Below, one piece after another: positions 36,487 to 49,624 of a stretch of 64,000 nt of DNA. The notes under the pieces are model-generated. The model did not search any database. It saw only the letters and a program-made list of their open reading frames with translations, and was not told where the DNA came from. The first letter of the stretch is position 1; each line of letters starts with the position of its first letter. A program made the position numbers and the translations under genes. The DNA comes from Humulus lupulus (Eukaryota > Streptophyta > Magnoliopsida > Rosales > Cannabaceae), in contig NC_084795.1 in the NCBI RefSeq assembly GCF_963169125.1, forward strand, positions 191,926,214-191,990,213, in the 5' to 3' direction.

Positions 36487-36942
36487 CTAAAAATCAGGAT
36501 CTTCTACATCTGATCCTTCATCTAGCATATCATCAGTTATTTCCTCACAATCATCAATATCATAAGCCTCGAAACTACCACGGGGAATATTCACTAGGAT
36601 ATTAATCTTTTGTTCATTGGTGAGTTAAATCTCAAACCTAAGTATAAGAAAATAATATCTAATGGCTACCGACAAGTCATCATCATCATCTAATGTTTCT
36701 CATAATTCTCCCAAATTTGAAACCACAAGAGGCATATCTTTAAAAAGCCTAATTACTAGGACATATTATTCCATGGCTCTCATCATAATTTTCCTAGTGA
36801 TTAGAAGGTGAACTATCTCCTTGTGAAATTTGACCAATCTTTGAGTGACTCTTTCTAGCACTCCTATTGTATTCCGTGGCTATCTAATCCTTTTAAAAGT
36901 CTTAATGGCATAAATATCTTGATAAGTCATGGCTCCATTCAT
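36487..36942 (-). pseudogene. K2 extra ORF upstream of gag, unrecognised, 151 codons with 4 internal stops
   Basis: A single minus-strand frame runs from ATG 36942 (MNGAMTYQDIYAIK) to TAG 36487-36489 with no frameshift. Internal stops are TAG, TAA, TGA and TAA. Two of the four (TAG after KRIR, TAA after RFEI) are consistent with Gln codons changed by C to T, and the TGA after LGEL with a changed Trp. The middle is basic (RKIMMRAME), then comes DDDDDLSVAIRYYFLILRF, and the end is very acidic (DDMLDEGSDVEDPDF). No membrane segment, knuckle or catalytic motif is evident. It sits between primer site and gag, in the same orientation as the element. I do not recognise the protein. Alternatively it is captured host sequence. 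Confidence 0.55.
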
Positions 36943-37077
36943 TTTTTACTGAAAACATATTAACTAAAACATTAGTTTAAACATAAACATAATATGCATA
37001 ACATAAACACTTACATTGGTGGTTAGATCCGGAGCTTTTGTTTGTGTATTCAAGAGAACTTCAAGCATATAAATCGT

Positions 37078-37090
37078 GACCCTGGTACCA
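37078..37090 (-). other. K2 primer-binding site (decayed, tRNA-iMet type)
   Basis: Minus strand TGGTACCAGGGTC against the expected TGGTATCAGAGC, two bases inside the LTR edge at 37093. Confidence 0.7.
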
Positions 37091-37092
37091 AC

Positions 37093-38935
37093 TGTAAAGA
37101 CCTGACTATCTTAAAGACTTCGGACCTTTAAAACTACTAAGACAATAACTACTATCATTTGGATACATACATAAAATAATAAAACATTCTTATAGAAAAT
37201 CCAAAAATACGAGATCCCACTTTTTATAAATAAAAGCATAAAGAAAATTAAACATTTATTTTAACTGTTCAAATACTAAATGCGAATATCATAAATACAT
37301 TATAAAAAGACTCAAATGTCAACGTCATCATCGATTGATCCCATCGGTCCATACCTTCAGTCCTCACCCAATACACATGCAAAAGCCACCTAGGATCCGT
37401 CCCGCCTTCCATGTTCATTTACCTGAAAAATCTAAATAAAAAGGAATGAGCCTAATGCCTAGTAAGGAAAAACTACTATAGCCTAACATAAAACATAAGA
37501 CATAAAACATAAAACATAAAACATAAAAATGGACTATAATATTAATGGCCATTAACTCATTGTCGTAGTATGTGATGGAAATCGCTATAGTCCTCTTGCT
37601 ACTATTTAGAGGTAGGTTCAGACACAACTATAGTCTACGATAACGATAAAAATCTCAGGGTTTGCTATCTAAGCAATAATATATCCCAAGCGACTAAAAG
37701 ACATAAAAGCAAACATACATAAACAAAGCACAAAGCACATAAATCTAAGTTATTTTCCTTACCAAAAATCAGGGTATTGGAGGTAAGTGCGGGATTGGAA
37801 ACACCTAAAACCAAACAGTAAAACCATATGTTTCCCAAAGAAATGAAGATGAAAAGAAGATCTAAACCATCAAGATAAGAACTTACCGAAAACCTTAATT
37901 ATCAATGAAATCAAGCTCCTAACCAAAAGACAATATAACGAGTTAGGATTTGAAGTAAAAGAAAAGAATAAGAGGAATAGAAATGAACTTAACTTGATTA
38001 TTAAGAGTACTTTAGACAACTTAGTGCTTCGATCTATACCTCAATACCAAAATCACACTATAGCATACTTCCCAAGTGTTTAGAAAAGCTTAGATTTGAA
38101 AGCTTTTAACCCCAAAACCCTAGTGTTTCTCTCTAGAACAAAATTGGCAGCTTGGAGACTCTGAGAAGTGTTTGAAAGATGATGGAAATGGCTGAGTGAA
38201 GGGTCCAATTTATAGAGTTCAAGGAGTGAAACTAAATCCCTTTAAAAATGAATAAATAAATGAATAAAAAATAGAATTTTTTGCTCAACAGATGCCTAGA
38301 ACTCAGTCAAAATCGTTCAAAAGCACGTCCAAGTTATTGAGGGTTGTTTCTAGCTTCGGATTCCATGGAGTTTCAAAATGGGCTGAAGGAGTCGATATAT
38401 CGCCCCCAATAGGCGATATATCGCCTGCCCCATTTTCCCAAGTTTCTGTGGTTTCCCAAGTATCAACACAAGCGATATATGGGCCCCTAAAGCTGCGATA
38501 TATCAGCTTACATTGATATATTAAATCACGTTTTTGCTCATTTTAAGCACACTTAAAGTTGTTTAAACCACTTTGACTAAATAATACGAGATCCTAACAT
38601 CTGAGGGAAGTTTCTAGTCTTCCTAGGTTTATCCTTGATTATTGTATACATCTAAAATCCTTAAATCCTTAATAAACATACATGTGACAAATGTCACATT
38701 TATACTTATTCTATCTAAATCTTAGGTTATAATAAATAATATTTATAGGACCAGCTTCAATTATTAAACTTTATGATAAAATTAATATTTCTAAACTATA
38801 GGCTAAACTTATCAAATCCATAACTATTTCTATGAGTTTCCAAATAATTCTCGGCTTGAACCAATATCCACAAAAACTAAAATACTACAACATAAGATAC
38901 TACTATCTAACTATGCAAAATTCTAGTGTGCTACA
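37093..38935 (-). repeat. K2 5' LTR
   Basis: Plus strand TGTAAAGACC ... GTGTGCTACA. It contains the 16-bp perfect palindrome AGGCGATATATCGCCT (38411-38426), further GATATATC copies up to 38520, and on minus CAG/GTAAAT (37417-37425). GGGATCCC is mutated to GAGATCCC here. Confidence 0.9.
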
Positions 38936-40162
38936 ATGTCGATCCCGACCTTTGCTGCTCCCGGCATATGTCATTCCCGACCTTTACTCATTTTGGCCTT
39001 TGCCGTTCCCATCCTTTGCTACTCCTGACCTTTGCCGACCTCGGCCTTTGCTGTTCCATCACAAATATAAGTATAATGCAATACTTACAATCAATATACT
39101 TATCACTAAGCACAATGTAGCTCTATGCGAACAGACAATTTTCTTACATTGGGTCCCATGTAGATAGCACAAGGTGATCCCCAGCACGATCCCTAATCCT
39201 GAGCTTTAGCGGTAAAACCTAGTCACAACGTAATAATTAATAGTTATTAGGATCTAAATCAATTAGAAGCTTTGGAATAATATACTAGCATCCGGGATGT
39301 CGAATTCTACTAAACTGGGTAGTAGAATCCTTCCTTAGCCTTTAAGTTTGAGTTCCCGACCATAAACACCATCCTGACACAAGTTGCCCTGGCGGGACGC
39401 AACTTTCCCCCAAGGTTTGCGGTGTGCCTTCCAGAAAAAAAGCCCTGTGTCTGGAATTCAATACACAGGCCGCAAATTTCCCTAGAAAGTTGCAGCGCTC
39501 CTCCAAAACAGAACCCCACCTAGGCCCTAGGTTCACACAAGTCGCAGTGCCCCAAGAACAAGGTCACAGCGCAACCCTTCGAACCCAGATTTTCCTAATT
39601 TTCCTTAGGCAAAACCTTTATTAAAATCATCCCAAACATAACCCAACACCAAAAGTCAATCCCAGTACAATGACCATCAAAACCCCAGCCCTAAACTCAT
39701 TCAAAACTCTAACAAAAACTCAAAATCAACTTGTGGTTTAAGACTCAAGAACACCTCAAAACATAAAGAATTATAGAGAAACACGGAGGATTCATAACTT
39801 TAATCTATCAAGCTACAAACCCCATGCTGCCTGTACCCAAGTTCTAACTTCAATCCTTCAAGTTTTGAGCCTTTTCTCCTCAAAATTCCAAAACACCTCA
39901 ATGCAATGAGATAGAGAGAGAGAACCGAGTGAATAAGAGAGAGAAGGAAATTATTGCCTTTCATTTACTCTGTTGTTAAGGTTTCCTAGAGCTGAAGGAA
40001 AGAGTGACTAAGTCACTACTTTCGATACAAAATGACCTAAATGCCCCTAGGACTAAATCTCTCTCTCAAAGCTTCTCGAGGGCAATTTCATCATCTGCCA
40101 CATATCCCTTTAATCCACAAGTAGTCCTATAAACTCCCAATTAATCCTAAAATACCCAAATA
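38936..40162 (-). repeat. K1 5' LTR, second part, outer end truncated
   Basis: It continues the LTR broken at 20322. It aligns with 11300-11511 and 13763-14640 of the other copy up to ACCCAAATA at 40162, where homology stops and T2 begins. About 420 bp of LTR is missing. Confidence 0.75.
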
Positions 40163-40254
40163 GCTTCTCCATGGGCCCCGGCGGCCTCATCCAGGGCTTG
40201 AGAGGCATCCCCCTGGGCCTTGACGTCTTTTTACAGTGCCTTAGTGGTCACCTC

Positions 40255-42487
40255 TGTAACGCCCTCGACAGCCAAGACGGCTACAATGTGTATTTGAAAA
40301 GGTGCAGGACTTGCTAACCAAGCCAACCAGTTAAAAACATGAATTCTAAAGTCATTAATGTGCTAGGGTTCAAAGGTTTTGGTCTCAAAAGATACTTTCC
40401 ATATAATTAAACATTTACACATGGGATCCCAAAATAAATAGCTTATAAAAGCCTGTTTGCAAAATTTCTAGTGTACAGACAACCACCAGCCTTTCTAAAG
40501 GCAAAAAAGAAGTTTATGGTTTTCCTGTCACTGTCTCCCCTCAACTGTGGTGGTTGAGCAGCTGATCATGTACATTCTACTCTCAGAGCTCTCCAAATCA
40601 GGGCAAATCAAGCTTCCCCTTGCCTTTACCTACACCATGAAGCAACCGTGAGCCATGGCCCAGCAAGAAAACATATCACATTACAGAACAAGAAATAATA
40701 ACATTTGGATAACCCTTTAAGCTTGTTCATACACTTAACTTACCACAATAATCACAATGCATGAAGATTCAACCAAAGAGTCAACTAATCATCACCCAGC
40801 TATACAACATAACAATCCACCAATCAATAATAACAAGCAAATAACATAATAATTAAGGTCAACACCTTAGTTCACACCCTCTGTTTACCCCACCGACTCC
40901 GGCCCGCTTAAACCGAGCTCAGTGCATAATAAGCTGTCCTCAGCTACCAGTGGTCGAGCCTAGCCCTATGCGCGAGTGTAAACTTTGGCACTCTTAGGCT
41001 GTTGGTTTACTGTTTACATGTCATAATACCATCCTTTACAATGCATACAAAATAGGGTACTCTTAGTCCCATTATAAATCCACAACCGGGTGCAGTTTTC
41101 TTACCTTTAATTTCCATGTTTACGAATTACGAGCGACGCCTCTCAAGCACGATTCGCTTCCCGAGCCCTAGCTTAATACCTAGTCACAACCAAGATAGGG
41201 AGTACCGTTAATAACCGCATTAATATTTTTGGACGGAGTTCTATCTTCCAAGACATCGAATTCCACCAAACACGATGGTGGAATCGACCCCAAACACCCT
41301 TGGTTAGGTTCACGCTCTTAAAACCTCCAAAAGATAAAAAATACCCTTAAGGGTTGTGGCCCTTAAAACCCAGCCACGGCCCACACCTGACACAGAGGCT
41401 AGGCCTCTCTAAAGATAGACACGCGCCACGACCCTGACCTGTGGCACCGCGGTGCTTCCCCACTGCAGAGCCTCCTTAGCTCTTCCTTGCATCCTAACCT
41501 TGCTAAAAACCACCCCAAAGCACCTTAATTCCAAAAACCTAGCTTAATGATTCTAGCAACTCAATCCAACAAAAACCTAGCTTAAAAACTCATTAAAATC
41601 CCATTTTGATTTCTGAAACCCAGTAGCTCAAGAACTCTAAAACCAGTCATGAAAACTCAGAATTTAAGCTCAAAACTACGAATTGAAGCTTACCTTCTTT
41701 GATGAACCGCTTCCTTAACATTTTATGAGCTAAAACCCAAGCTTCCAGCTTCAATCCAGTCCTTAAACATCAAAACCATAAACACTTTAAAAACCCAGCC
41801 AAAACACAGAATTCCAGTGATCAAGAGTGTAATTCAGTTCTTACCTTAGTCCTGGTTGATTTCCCTTAGTTAGAAAAGAGCTAATCCCCCAAAACTTCAG
41901 CTTAATTCACAAAGTTTCCAGCTGAGTTTCTTAGATTTTAGTGGTTTTCCTTGAAAAAGATGAAGCAAGAAGGAGAGAGAGAGAGGGGAAGGTCGGTTCC
42001 TCTATTTCCACCAAGTTCTGAGGTTTTTACTTAGTCTATCCTTAGGTAATTAAGTTAATCTCAAGACTCGGGGTGTCGAAAACATCCCTGAGGGCAAAAT
42101 GGTCAAATTCCTCAATATTCCCGTCTAAGCTTCCTAACCTCAAATATATGTCCAATTACTTATTTCCATAACTAGATAACCCGAATAACCATCTAATACC
42201 CGAAACACCCCTTGACTTGCCCCAAGTCAATTATTAAGCCCCGTTGTGACTTCCCCGCTAACTAGCTCCCTAAGATCATCTCGAGTCGCTCGCTGCAGAT
42301 TTACCCACATAATAATGTGGTTCTCAAAAATATAACATATAATCACTTTTACATTCATATAACCATACAAGAAGGTTTATCATATAGTCACATATTAATT
42401 TAGTAAATTCACACATAAACCAATTTATGTCCCCCCGGCACACTAATCATGGCCCTGAAGCCATATTAGTGATTTTGGGTCTTTACA
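40255..42487 (-). repeat. K4 3' LTR
   Basis: Plus strand TGTAACGCCC ... GGTCTTTACA, 2233 bp. It contains GGGATCCC (40423-40430), minus-strand TAG/GTAAAG (40624-40632), and a weakened GC-palindrome cluster (CACCGCGGTG, about 41445). Confidence 0.93.
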
Positions 42488-42502
42488 ACTATCTCCTCCT
42501 AC
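42488..42502 (-). other. K4 polypurine tract
   Basis: Minus strand GTAGGAGGAGATAGT just before the LTR. Confidence 0.9.
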
Positions 42503-42523
42503 TGAGAATTTTGTCCTTGAAAT

Positions 42524-45500
42524 TTACCTGAATAGCTTGGGACACTGATCCCGCATCATCGTCTCTTGCTCCTAGGTCGCTTCCTCAACCTTACTATTTC
42601 TCAACAACACTTTAATTAACGGAATCGTCTTGTTCCGTAGAACTTTATCCTTCAGGTCCAAAATCTGAACCGATCGCTCCTTGTAGGACAAATCTGTCTG
42701 TAACTCTAAATCCTCATACTTCAATACATGTGTCGGATCTGAGACATACTTTCGCAACATAGAGACATGGAAAACATCATGAACCTCCGACAATGACGGT
42801 GGCAAGGCCAACCTGTAAGTCACCTGTCCAATCCTTTGTAAAATCTTGAAAGGTCCAACAAACCGAGGCCTCAACTTGCCCTTTACTCCAAACCTCTTCA
42901 CCCCTCGCAGTGGTGAAAATCGCAGAAACACGTGTTCCCCAACCTGAAACTCCACGTCTCTACGCTTAGGATGAGCATAGCTTTTCTGCTTACTCTGTGA
43001 AGCAAGCATCCTGGCTCGAATCTTCTCAATAGCTTCACTTATCCTCTGAACCATGTCTGGACCCAAATACTTTCTCTCACCCATCCCGTCCCAATGAATG
43101 GGCGACCTACACTTCCTTCCATATAGCAACTCATAAGGAGAGATTCCTATCGTGGACTGATAACTGTTGTTATACGAGAATTCAATCAATGGGAGGTACA
43201 TACACCAAGACCCCTCAAAATCAATCACACATGCTCTAAGCATATCCTCCAACACCTGAATCGTCCTCTCAGACGTCCATTAGTGTGAGGATGAAAAGCT
43301 GTGCTACATTTCAAATGAGTCCCCATAGCTTTCTGTAGAGCTCCCCAGAACTTCGAGGTAAAGATAGGGTCACGATCAGATACAATGGACTTGGGAACCC
43401 CGTGGAGACGAACTATCTCCCTCACATACAATTCAGCATACCTCTCCACTGTGTAAGTTGACTTCATTGGTAGAAAATGAGCTGACTTGGTGTATCTGTC
43501 CACTATTACCCACACCGAGTCACAAAGTCCCACCGTCATGGGTAGACCTCCCACAAAATCCATCGTAATGTCTTCCCACTTCCACTCAGCGATATCCAAA
43601 GGCTGAAGCACCCCTGCTGGCTACTGATGTTCAGCCTTCTCCTGCTGACATGTCAAACATCTGGCCACATACTCTACCACATCCTTCTTCATCCCAGGCA
43701 ACCAATATAACGTCCGTAGATCCTGATACATTTTTGTTGTACCCGGATGAAGCGAGTATGGGGTAGTATGAGACTCATCTAGTATCTCTCGTCTGATCCC
43801 CTCATCTGCCGAAACATAAATCCGCCCCTGATATCGAAGCATACTAGCCTTAGAAACAGAATAATCCTTAGCTATCCCTGCTAAGACATTCTGCCTAACT
43901 TCCTGAAGCTGCACATCTACCAACTTCCCCTCCTTGTTCCCCTTTAGCAGGGTCGACTGCAAGGTAATACTGGCCAACCTACCCACCACCAACTCTATCT
44001 CTTCCCTGGCCATCACATCAGCTAATTCTCTCACGATCTGAACAGAACTGAATAGCTGCCCCGAGCACCTCTGGCTCAATGCATCTGCCACAATATTGGC
44101 TTTCCCTGGGTGATAAAGAATGTCACAATCATAATCCTTAACCAACTCTAACCAAAACCTTTGCCTCATGTTCAGATCCTTCTGGGTGAAGAAATATTTC
44201 AAACTCTTATGGTCAGTGTATATCTCTCACTTCTCTCCATACATTTACTGCCGCCAAACCTTCAGTGCGAATTCCACCACCGCCAGCTCCAGATCATGGG
44301 TAGGATACCGTTGTTCATACTCCTTCAGCTGCCGCGATGCATAAGTTATAACCTTCTCATTCTGCATCATCACACAGCCCAAACCCGTCCTTGATGCATC
44401 ACAGTATACTGCAAACTTTCCTTCTTCCGAAGGAAGACTCAGTACAGGTGGAGTAATAAGTCGTCGCTTCAACTCTTGGAAACTGACCTCACACTTCTCT
44501 GACCAAACGAACTTCTAGTTGTTTCTTGTCAACTCTGTCATTGGTGAAGAAATCTTTGAAAATCCCTCTACAAACTGTCTGTAATAGCCTGCCAACCCAA
44601 GGAAACTCTGCACCTCTGAGGTGTTCCTTGGCCTCGGCCAATCCCTCACCGCTTCCACCTTTGACGGATCCACCTTAATCCCTTCTGCGCCAACTATATG
44701 TCCAAGAAAACTTACCTCTAGCAACCAAAACTCACACTTCTTAAACTTGGCATACAACTGATGCTCCCTTAATCTCTATAAGACCTGTTGAAGATGTCCC
44801 TCGTGCTTTGCCTCTGAACTGGAGTACACCAAGATGTCGTCGATGAAGACAATGACGAAATGATCCAAGAAACCCTCGAACACCCTGTTCATTAGATCCA
44901 TGAAATATGCTCGGGCGTTGGTCAAACCAAAAGACATGACCAAGAATTCGTAATGCCCATACCGCATTCGGAAGGCCATCTTCGGTATGTCCTTATCCTT
45001 GATCCTCAGCTGGTGATAACCAAATCGAAGATCAATCTTTGAGAACACCGTCTTTCCCCGTAGCTGATCGAACAAGTCATCAATCCTTGGTAGAGGGTAC
45101 TTATTCTTAATAGTCAACTTGTTCAATTCCCTGTAATCTATACACATCCTCAAAGTCCTGTCCTTCTTCTAAACAAACAAAACTGGAGTGCCCCATGGAG
45201 AGTAACTAGGTCTGATAAATCCCAAATCCAGAAGTTCTTGCAGCTGTATCTTCAGTTCCTTCAACTCTGCTGGTGCCATCCTATATGGTGCTCTTGATAC
45301 TGGTTTTTTCCCTAGTGCTAACTCAATAACAAACTGAATCTCCCTACGTGGCGGCAACCCCAGTAGCTCCTCAGGAAATACATCTAAAAACTCACAAACC
45401 ACCCTGGTCTCACTTGGCCCCGCTGGCAACATCTTGGTAGTGTCCACCACACTAGCCAGAAAGCCTATACATCCACCCTGTAACAAGTCTCTGACTCTCA

Positions 45501-46985
45501 ATGCAGATAACATGGGTATGCGGGGTCCACATACCGCACCCACAAAGACAAAAGGATCCTCGCCCTCAGGCTCAAAAGTCACCATCTTCTTCCTGAAGTC
45601 AATAGTAGCCCTATATCTGACCAACCAGTCCATCCCTAAAATCATATCAAAATCCTCCATATTTAGCTCAATCAAGTCAACTGAAAGCTCCCTACTATCA
45701 ACCATCACTGGCAGTGCCCTAATCCATCTCCTAGAAACTACCAGTTCCCCAGTAGGTAATAAAGTCCCAAACCCCGTAGTCCGATACTCACTAGGTCTAC
45801 ACAGTCTATCAATCACTTTACTAGAAACAAAGGAATGTGTAGCACCAGAATCAATCAATATAGAAAAAGGAGAGCCAGCTCTAGAAAGCTGACCTGTCAC
45901 TACCGAGGGACTAGCCTCAGCCTCTACCTGCGTCAAGGTGAACACTCGAGCTGGAGTTAAGCTATCCACCTTTCTTACTTCCCCACTGTGCCACATACAT
46001 AGCATGCCTTGGCCAAGCATTCACCTTGATGGTGTCTTCTACACCTCAGGCACTCCGGATAACTCCACCATGGTTCACCGCTGCCCTAACGGCCGCCCTG
46101 ACCACCCGGACCCCTCCTATCAGGACCAGTAGCAGTCGAAGTGTCAGGGGTAGTTCTCTTGAAATCACTGGGGCCTCCGCCCCTACCTGACCCAAAATAA
46201 GGAGGCACCACCCTACGACCCTCGCGCCTCACTACACTTTCCTTCCAAATTTTGTTCTCTGCTTCCTCAGCGGTAAGAACCTTCTCAACGGCGTGGGCAT
46301 AAGTTGTTCCTCCAGGTACCAATGTAATCCTAACATCCCGGGCTATCATAGCATTAAGCCCCTTAATGAACCTATCTTGCCTGGCTGCATCTTTAGGCAC
46401 AAGGTCTGGCGCGAACTTTGCGAGTCTGTCAAACTTCAGGGCATATTTTGTAACTGTCATGCTGCCCTGAACCAATCTTACGAACTCATTAACCTTTGCT
46501 ACCTTGATGGCAACATTATAGTACTTCTGACTGAACAAATCTTTAAATCCTTCCTAACTCAATGAAGTGACATCCCTGGTCTGTGAGCATCCTCTCTCAA
46601 CATATACGTGGCACAGGGCACTTTGTCATGTCCCTCTTTCCTCATGAAATCCAGGATAGTAGTAATCATAGTCAGCCATTGCTCAGCCTCAATGGATCAG
46701 GTCCTCCCTCAAAGATTGGGAGCTGCTGCTTCCTGAACCGCTCATATAACGGCTCCCACCTATTCCCAACCTCCCCTAACTGTACAACTGGTACCACTAC
46801 AGGTGGTCCAATAGGGGCAGAACTCCATGATGGAGCCTGCTGTCACAACAAGCGAATCTGTTCATCTTGACTCTATAATCGCACTTGCATATCTGCCATA
46901 AGGTGCTGCCAGTTCTTAGGGACTGGTGGAGGAATCTGGCCCTGGTCATCACGTTCAGTCACAGACCTAGTGTCGGTTAGTCATG
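42524..46985 (-). pseudogene. K4 gag-pol
   Basis: On minus: gag N-terminus with IPPPVPKNWQHLMADMQVRL; capsid core to about 46086; knuckle region CLRCRRHHQGEC and CYVCGTVG, then a stop where HX4C should be; protease ILIDSGATHSFVS with intact D-S-G (about 45840-45880); RT with [13 protein letters not shown] and intact FIDDILVYS (45153-44776); RNase H ([14 protein letters not shown]); integrase zinc segment, then MDFVGGLP and VSDRDPIF; GPFKILQRIGQVTYRLALPP; chromodomain PVQILDLKDKVLRN-type to VEEAT, followed by TAG for Trp and the terminal MRDQCPKLFR. Frames 43611-46020 agree; a 1-base loss near 43275 shifts the integrase Glu region, and another shift lies near 46020-46090. The start codon is uncertain. 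Confidence 0.93.
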
Positions 46986-47469
46986 TAGATTTTATTGGAC
47001 ACATAGCTATCCAAGTCAATTTGCAATCAAAGACTCGGCTGTCAGACCATGACGATAGGGTAAAAGCTTCTCTAAAATCTACCAAAGGAACATAACCAAT
47101 CACAAACAATCAAAATATAAGCATTTATCCACATGCACTGGCTGCTAATAAGCATGCCCCAACATTACCACACAACAGCTAAAACAAACCATTCACCTAT
47201 ACACAATATGCAGTTAATCATCAAAATATTCATTTTCATGCACAGAGATGCTAATAAGCATGCCTTAACATTTTCACAGAGCATTCAAGGGCCAGGCCAT
47301 ATCAGTGTCTCATACTTCCTATTAATCCAATAAATAACATTATTCATAATTCATTCCAGACACACAAGCATATAAGCACAAATACACATTAGCAAACCCT
47401 GAATCGAGCTTGTCTCCAGCAGCGAATGTACATGTCCAGCCGGTCTTCAGGAACCCTTAAACCTAGGAC
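46986..47469. other. K4 leader between primer site and gag
   Basis: AT-rich sequence with two related stretches containing GCTAATAAGCATGCC (around 47146 and 47250). No coding signal seen. Confidence 0.5.
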
Positions 47470-47481
47470 GCTCTGATACCA
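47470..47481 (-). other. K4 primer-binding site, tRNA-iMet type
   Basis: Minus strand TGGTATCAGAGC, intact, three bases inside the LTR. Confidence 0.95.
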
Positions 47482-47484
47482 AGT

Positions 47485-49624
47485 TGTAACGCTCTGGATT
47501 GCCAAGACCACTACACTGTATTTGTAAAGGTGCAGGACTTGCTAACCAAGCCAACCAGTTAAAAACGTGAATTCTAAAGTCATTAATGTGCTAGGGTTAA
47601 AAGGTTTTTGTCTCAAAAGATACTTTCCATATAATTAAACATTTACACATTGGATCCCAAAAGATATAGCATTTAAAAGCCTGTTTACAAAATTTCCGGT
47701 GTACAGACAACAACCAGCCTTTCTAAAGGAAAACAGAAGTTTATGGTTTTCCTGTCCCTGTCTCCCCTCAACCGTGACGGTTGAGCAGCTGATCATGTAC
47801 ATTCTACTCTTAGAGCTCTCCAAATAAGGGCTGATCAAGCTTGCCCTTCCCTTTACCTACACCACGAAGCACCCATGAGCCAAGGCCGAGCAAGAGAACA
47901 TATCATATTACATAACAAGCAATAATAACCTTTGGATAACCCTTTAAGCTTGTTCATACACTTAACATACCACAATAATCAAAACGCATGAAGATTCAAC
48001 CACAGAGTCAACTAATCATCACCCAGCTATACAACATAACAATCCACCAATCAATAATAACAAGCAAATCACATAATAATCAGGGTCGACACCTTAGGCC
48101 GCACCCTTTTTTTACCCCACCTTAGTGGTCGAGTCATGCCCTATGCGCTAGTGTAAACTTCGGCACTCTTAGGCCATTGGTTTACAATGTACATGGCATA
48201 ATACCATCATTTACAATGCATAAAAAATAGGGCACCCTTAGTTCCATTATAAATCAACAATCGGGTGCAGTTTTATTACCTTTAATTTCCAAGTTTACCG
48301 ATTACGAGCAACGCCTCTCGAGCACGATCCACTTCCCGAGCCCTAACTTAATACCTAGTCACAACCAAGATAGGGCGCACCATTAATAACCACGTTAATA
48401 TTTCCAGAAGGAGTTCTAGCTTCCGGGACTTCGGATTCCACCAAACACGTGGGTGGAATCGATCCCGGACACCCTAGGTTAGGTTCCTGCTCTTAAAACC
48501 TCCAAAAGATCAAAAATACCGCGGCCCTGCCCTGTGGAGCCGCGGCCCTTCCCCACTGCAGAGCCTCCTTGGCTCTTCCTTGCTTCGCAGGGCCGCGACA
48601 CTCTAGAATAGAGCCGCGGCCCAACCCTTCATGCCCAGAAAAACCACCATTTCTAGCATCCTAAGCTTGCTAAAAACCACCCCAACATGATTCTAGCAAC
48701 TCAATCCAACAAAAACCTAGCTTAAGAACTCATTAAATTCCCATTTTGATTTCTGAAACCTAGCAGCTCAAGAACTCTAAAACCAGTCATGTAAACTCAG
48801 AATTTAAGCTCTAAACTACGAATTGAAGCCTACCTTCTTTGATGAACCGCTTCCTTAACAATTTCTGAGCTAAAACCCAAGCTTCCAGCTTCAATCCAGT
48901 CCTTAAACATCAAAACCATAAACACTTTAAAATCCCAGCCAAAACACAGAATTCCAGTGATCAAGAGTGTAATTCAGTTCTTACCTTAGTCCTGGTTGAT
49001 TTCCTTAGTTAGAACTGAGCTAATCCCTCAAAACTTCAGCACCAATCACAGAGTTTCCAGCTGAGTTTCTTAGATTTTAGTGGTTTTCCTTGAAAAAGAT
49101 GAAGAAAGAAGGAGAGAGAGAGGGGGGAGGGTCGGTTCCTCTATTTCCAACAAGTTCTGAGGTTTTTACTTAGTCTATCCTTAGGTAATTAAGTTAATCC
49201 CGGGACTCGGGGTGTCGAAAATGTCCTTGAGGGAAAAATGGTAAAATTCCTCAATATTCCCGCCTAAGCTTCCTAACCTCAAATATATCTCCAATTTCTT
49301 ATTTCCATAACTGGATAACCTGAATATCCATCTAATACCCGAAACACCCCTTGACTTGCCCCAAGTCAAGTATTAAGCCCCGTTGTGACCTCCCCGCTAA
49401 CTAGCTCCCTAAGATCATCTCAAGTCGTACGCTGCAGATTTACCCACATAATAATGTGGTTCTCACAAATATAACATATAATCACTTTTACATTCATATA
49501 ACCATACAAGCAGGTATATCAGATAGTCACACATTCATTTAGTAAATTCACACATAAACCAATTTATGCCCTCCCGGCACATTAATCATGGCCCTAGCCA
49601 TATTAATGATTTTGGGTCGTTACA
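47485..49624 (-). repeat. K4 5' LTR
   Basis: Plus strand TGTAACGCTC ... GGGTCGTTACA, 2140 bp. Its GC cluster (48521-48625) holds repeated GCCGCGGC units better preserved than in the 3' copy. Minus-strand TAG/GTAAAG at 47851-47859. Confidence 0.93.

Larger units (their letters stand above)
20323..38935 (-). mobile_element. K2: Tekay-type Ty3/gypsy element carrying K3
   Basis: LTRs at 20323-22171 (1849 bp) and 37093-38935 (1843 bp) are about 87% identical by eye. On minus the order is primer site, an extra ORF, gag, protease, RT, RNase H (split by K3), integrase, chromodomain and polypurine tract. The insertion lies inside the K1 5' LTR. The flanking pentamers are ATGCT (20318-20322) and ATGTC (38936-38940), a match in only three of five positions. 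Confidence 0.85.
11292..40162 (-). mobile_element. K1: old Tekay-type Ty3/gypsy element, split by S1 and K2
   Basis: The parts are: 3' LTR (11292-11511 and 13763-15052), polypurine tract, badly decayed pol and gag (15068-19655), primer site, and 5' LTR (19670-20322 and 38936-40162). The two LTR copies align (for example TCACTAAGCACAATGTAGCT near 11320 and 39105) at about 84% by eye. Both outer LTR ends are missing: the left is cut by the CACTA-like element, and the right stops at 40162, about 420 bp short. Chromodomain and gag knuckle remains place it in Tekay. It is the oldest member of the nest. Confidence 0.75.
40255..49624 (-). mobile_element. K4: complete Tekay-type Ty3/gypsy element
   Basis: LTRs at 40255-42487 and 47485-49624 are about 95% identical by eye. 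Polypurine tract, gag-pol and an intact tRNA-iMet primer site are all in place on minus. The flanking pentamers ACCTC (40250-40254) and TCCTT (49625-49629) do not match fully. Confidence 0.93.

Noticed and set aside
45434..45892. Plus-strand frame of 152 codons
   Set aside because: Antisense shadow of the K4 protease region; codon pattern explained by the minus-strand frame.
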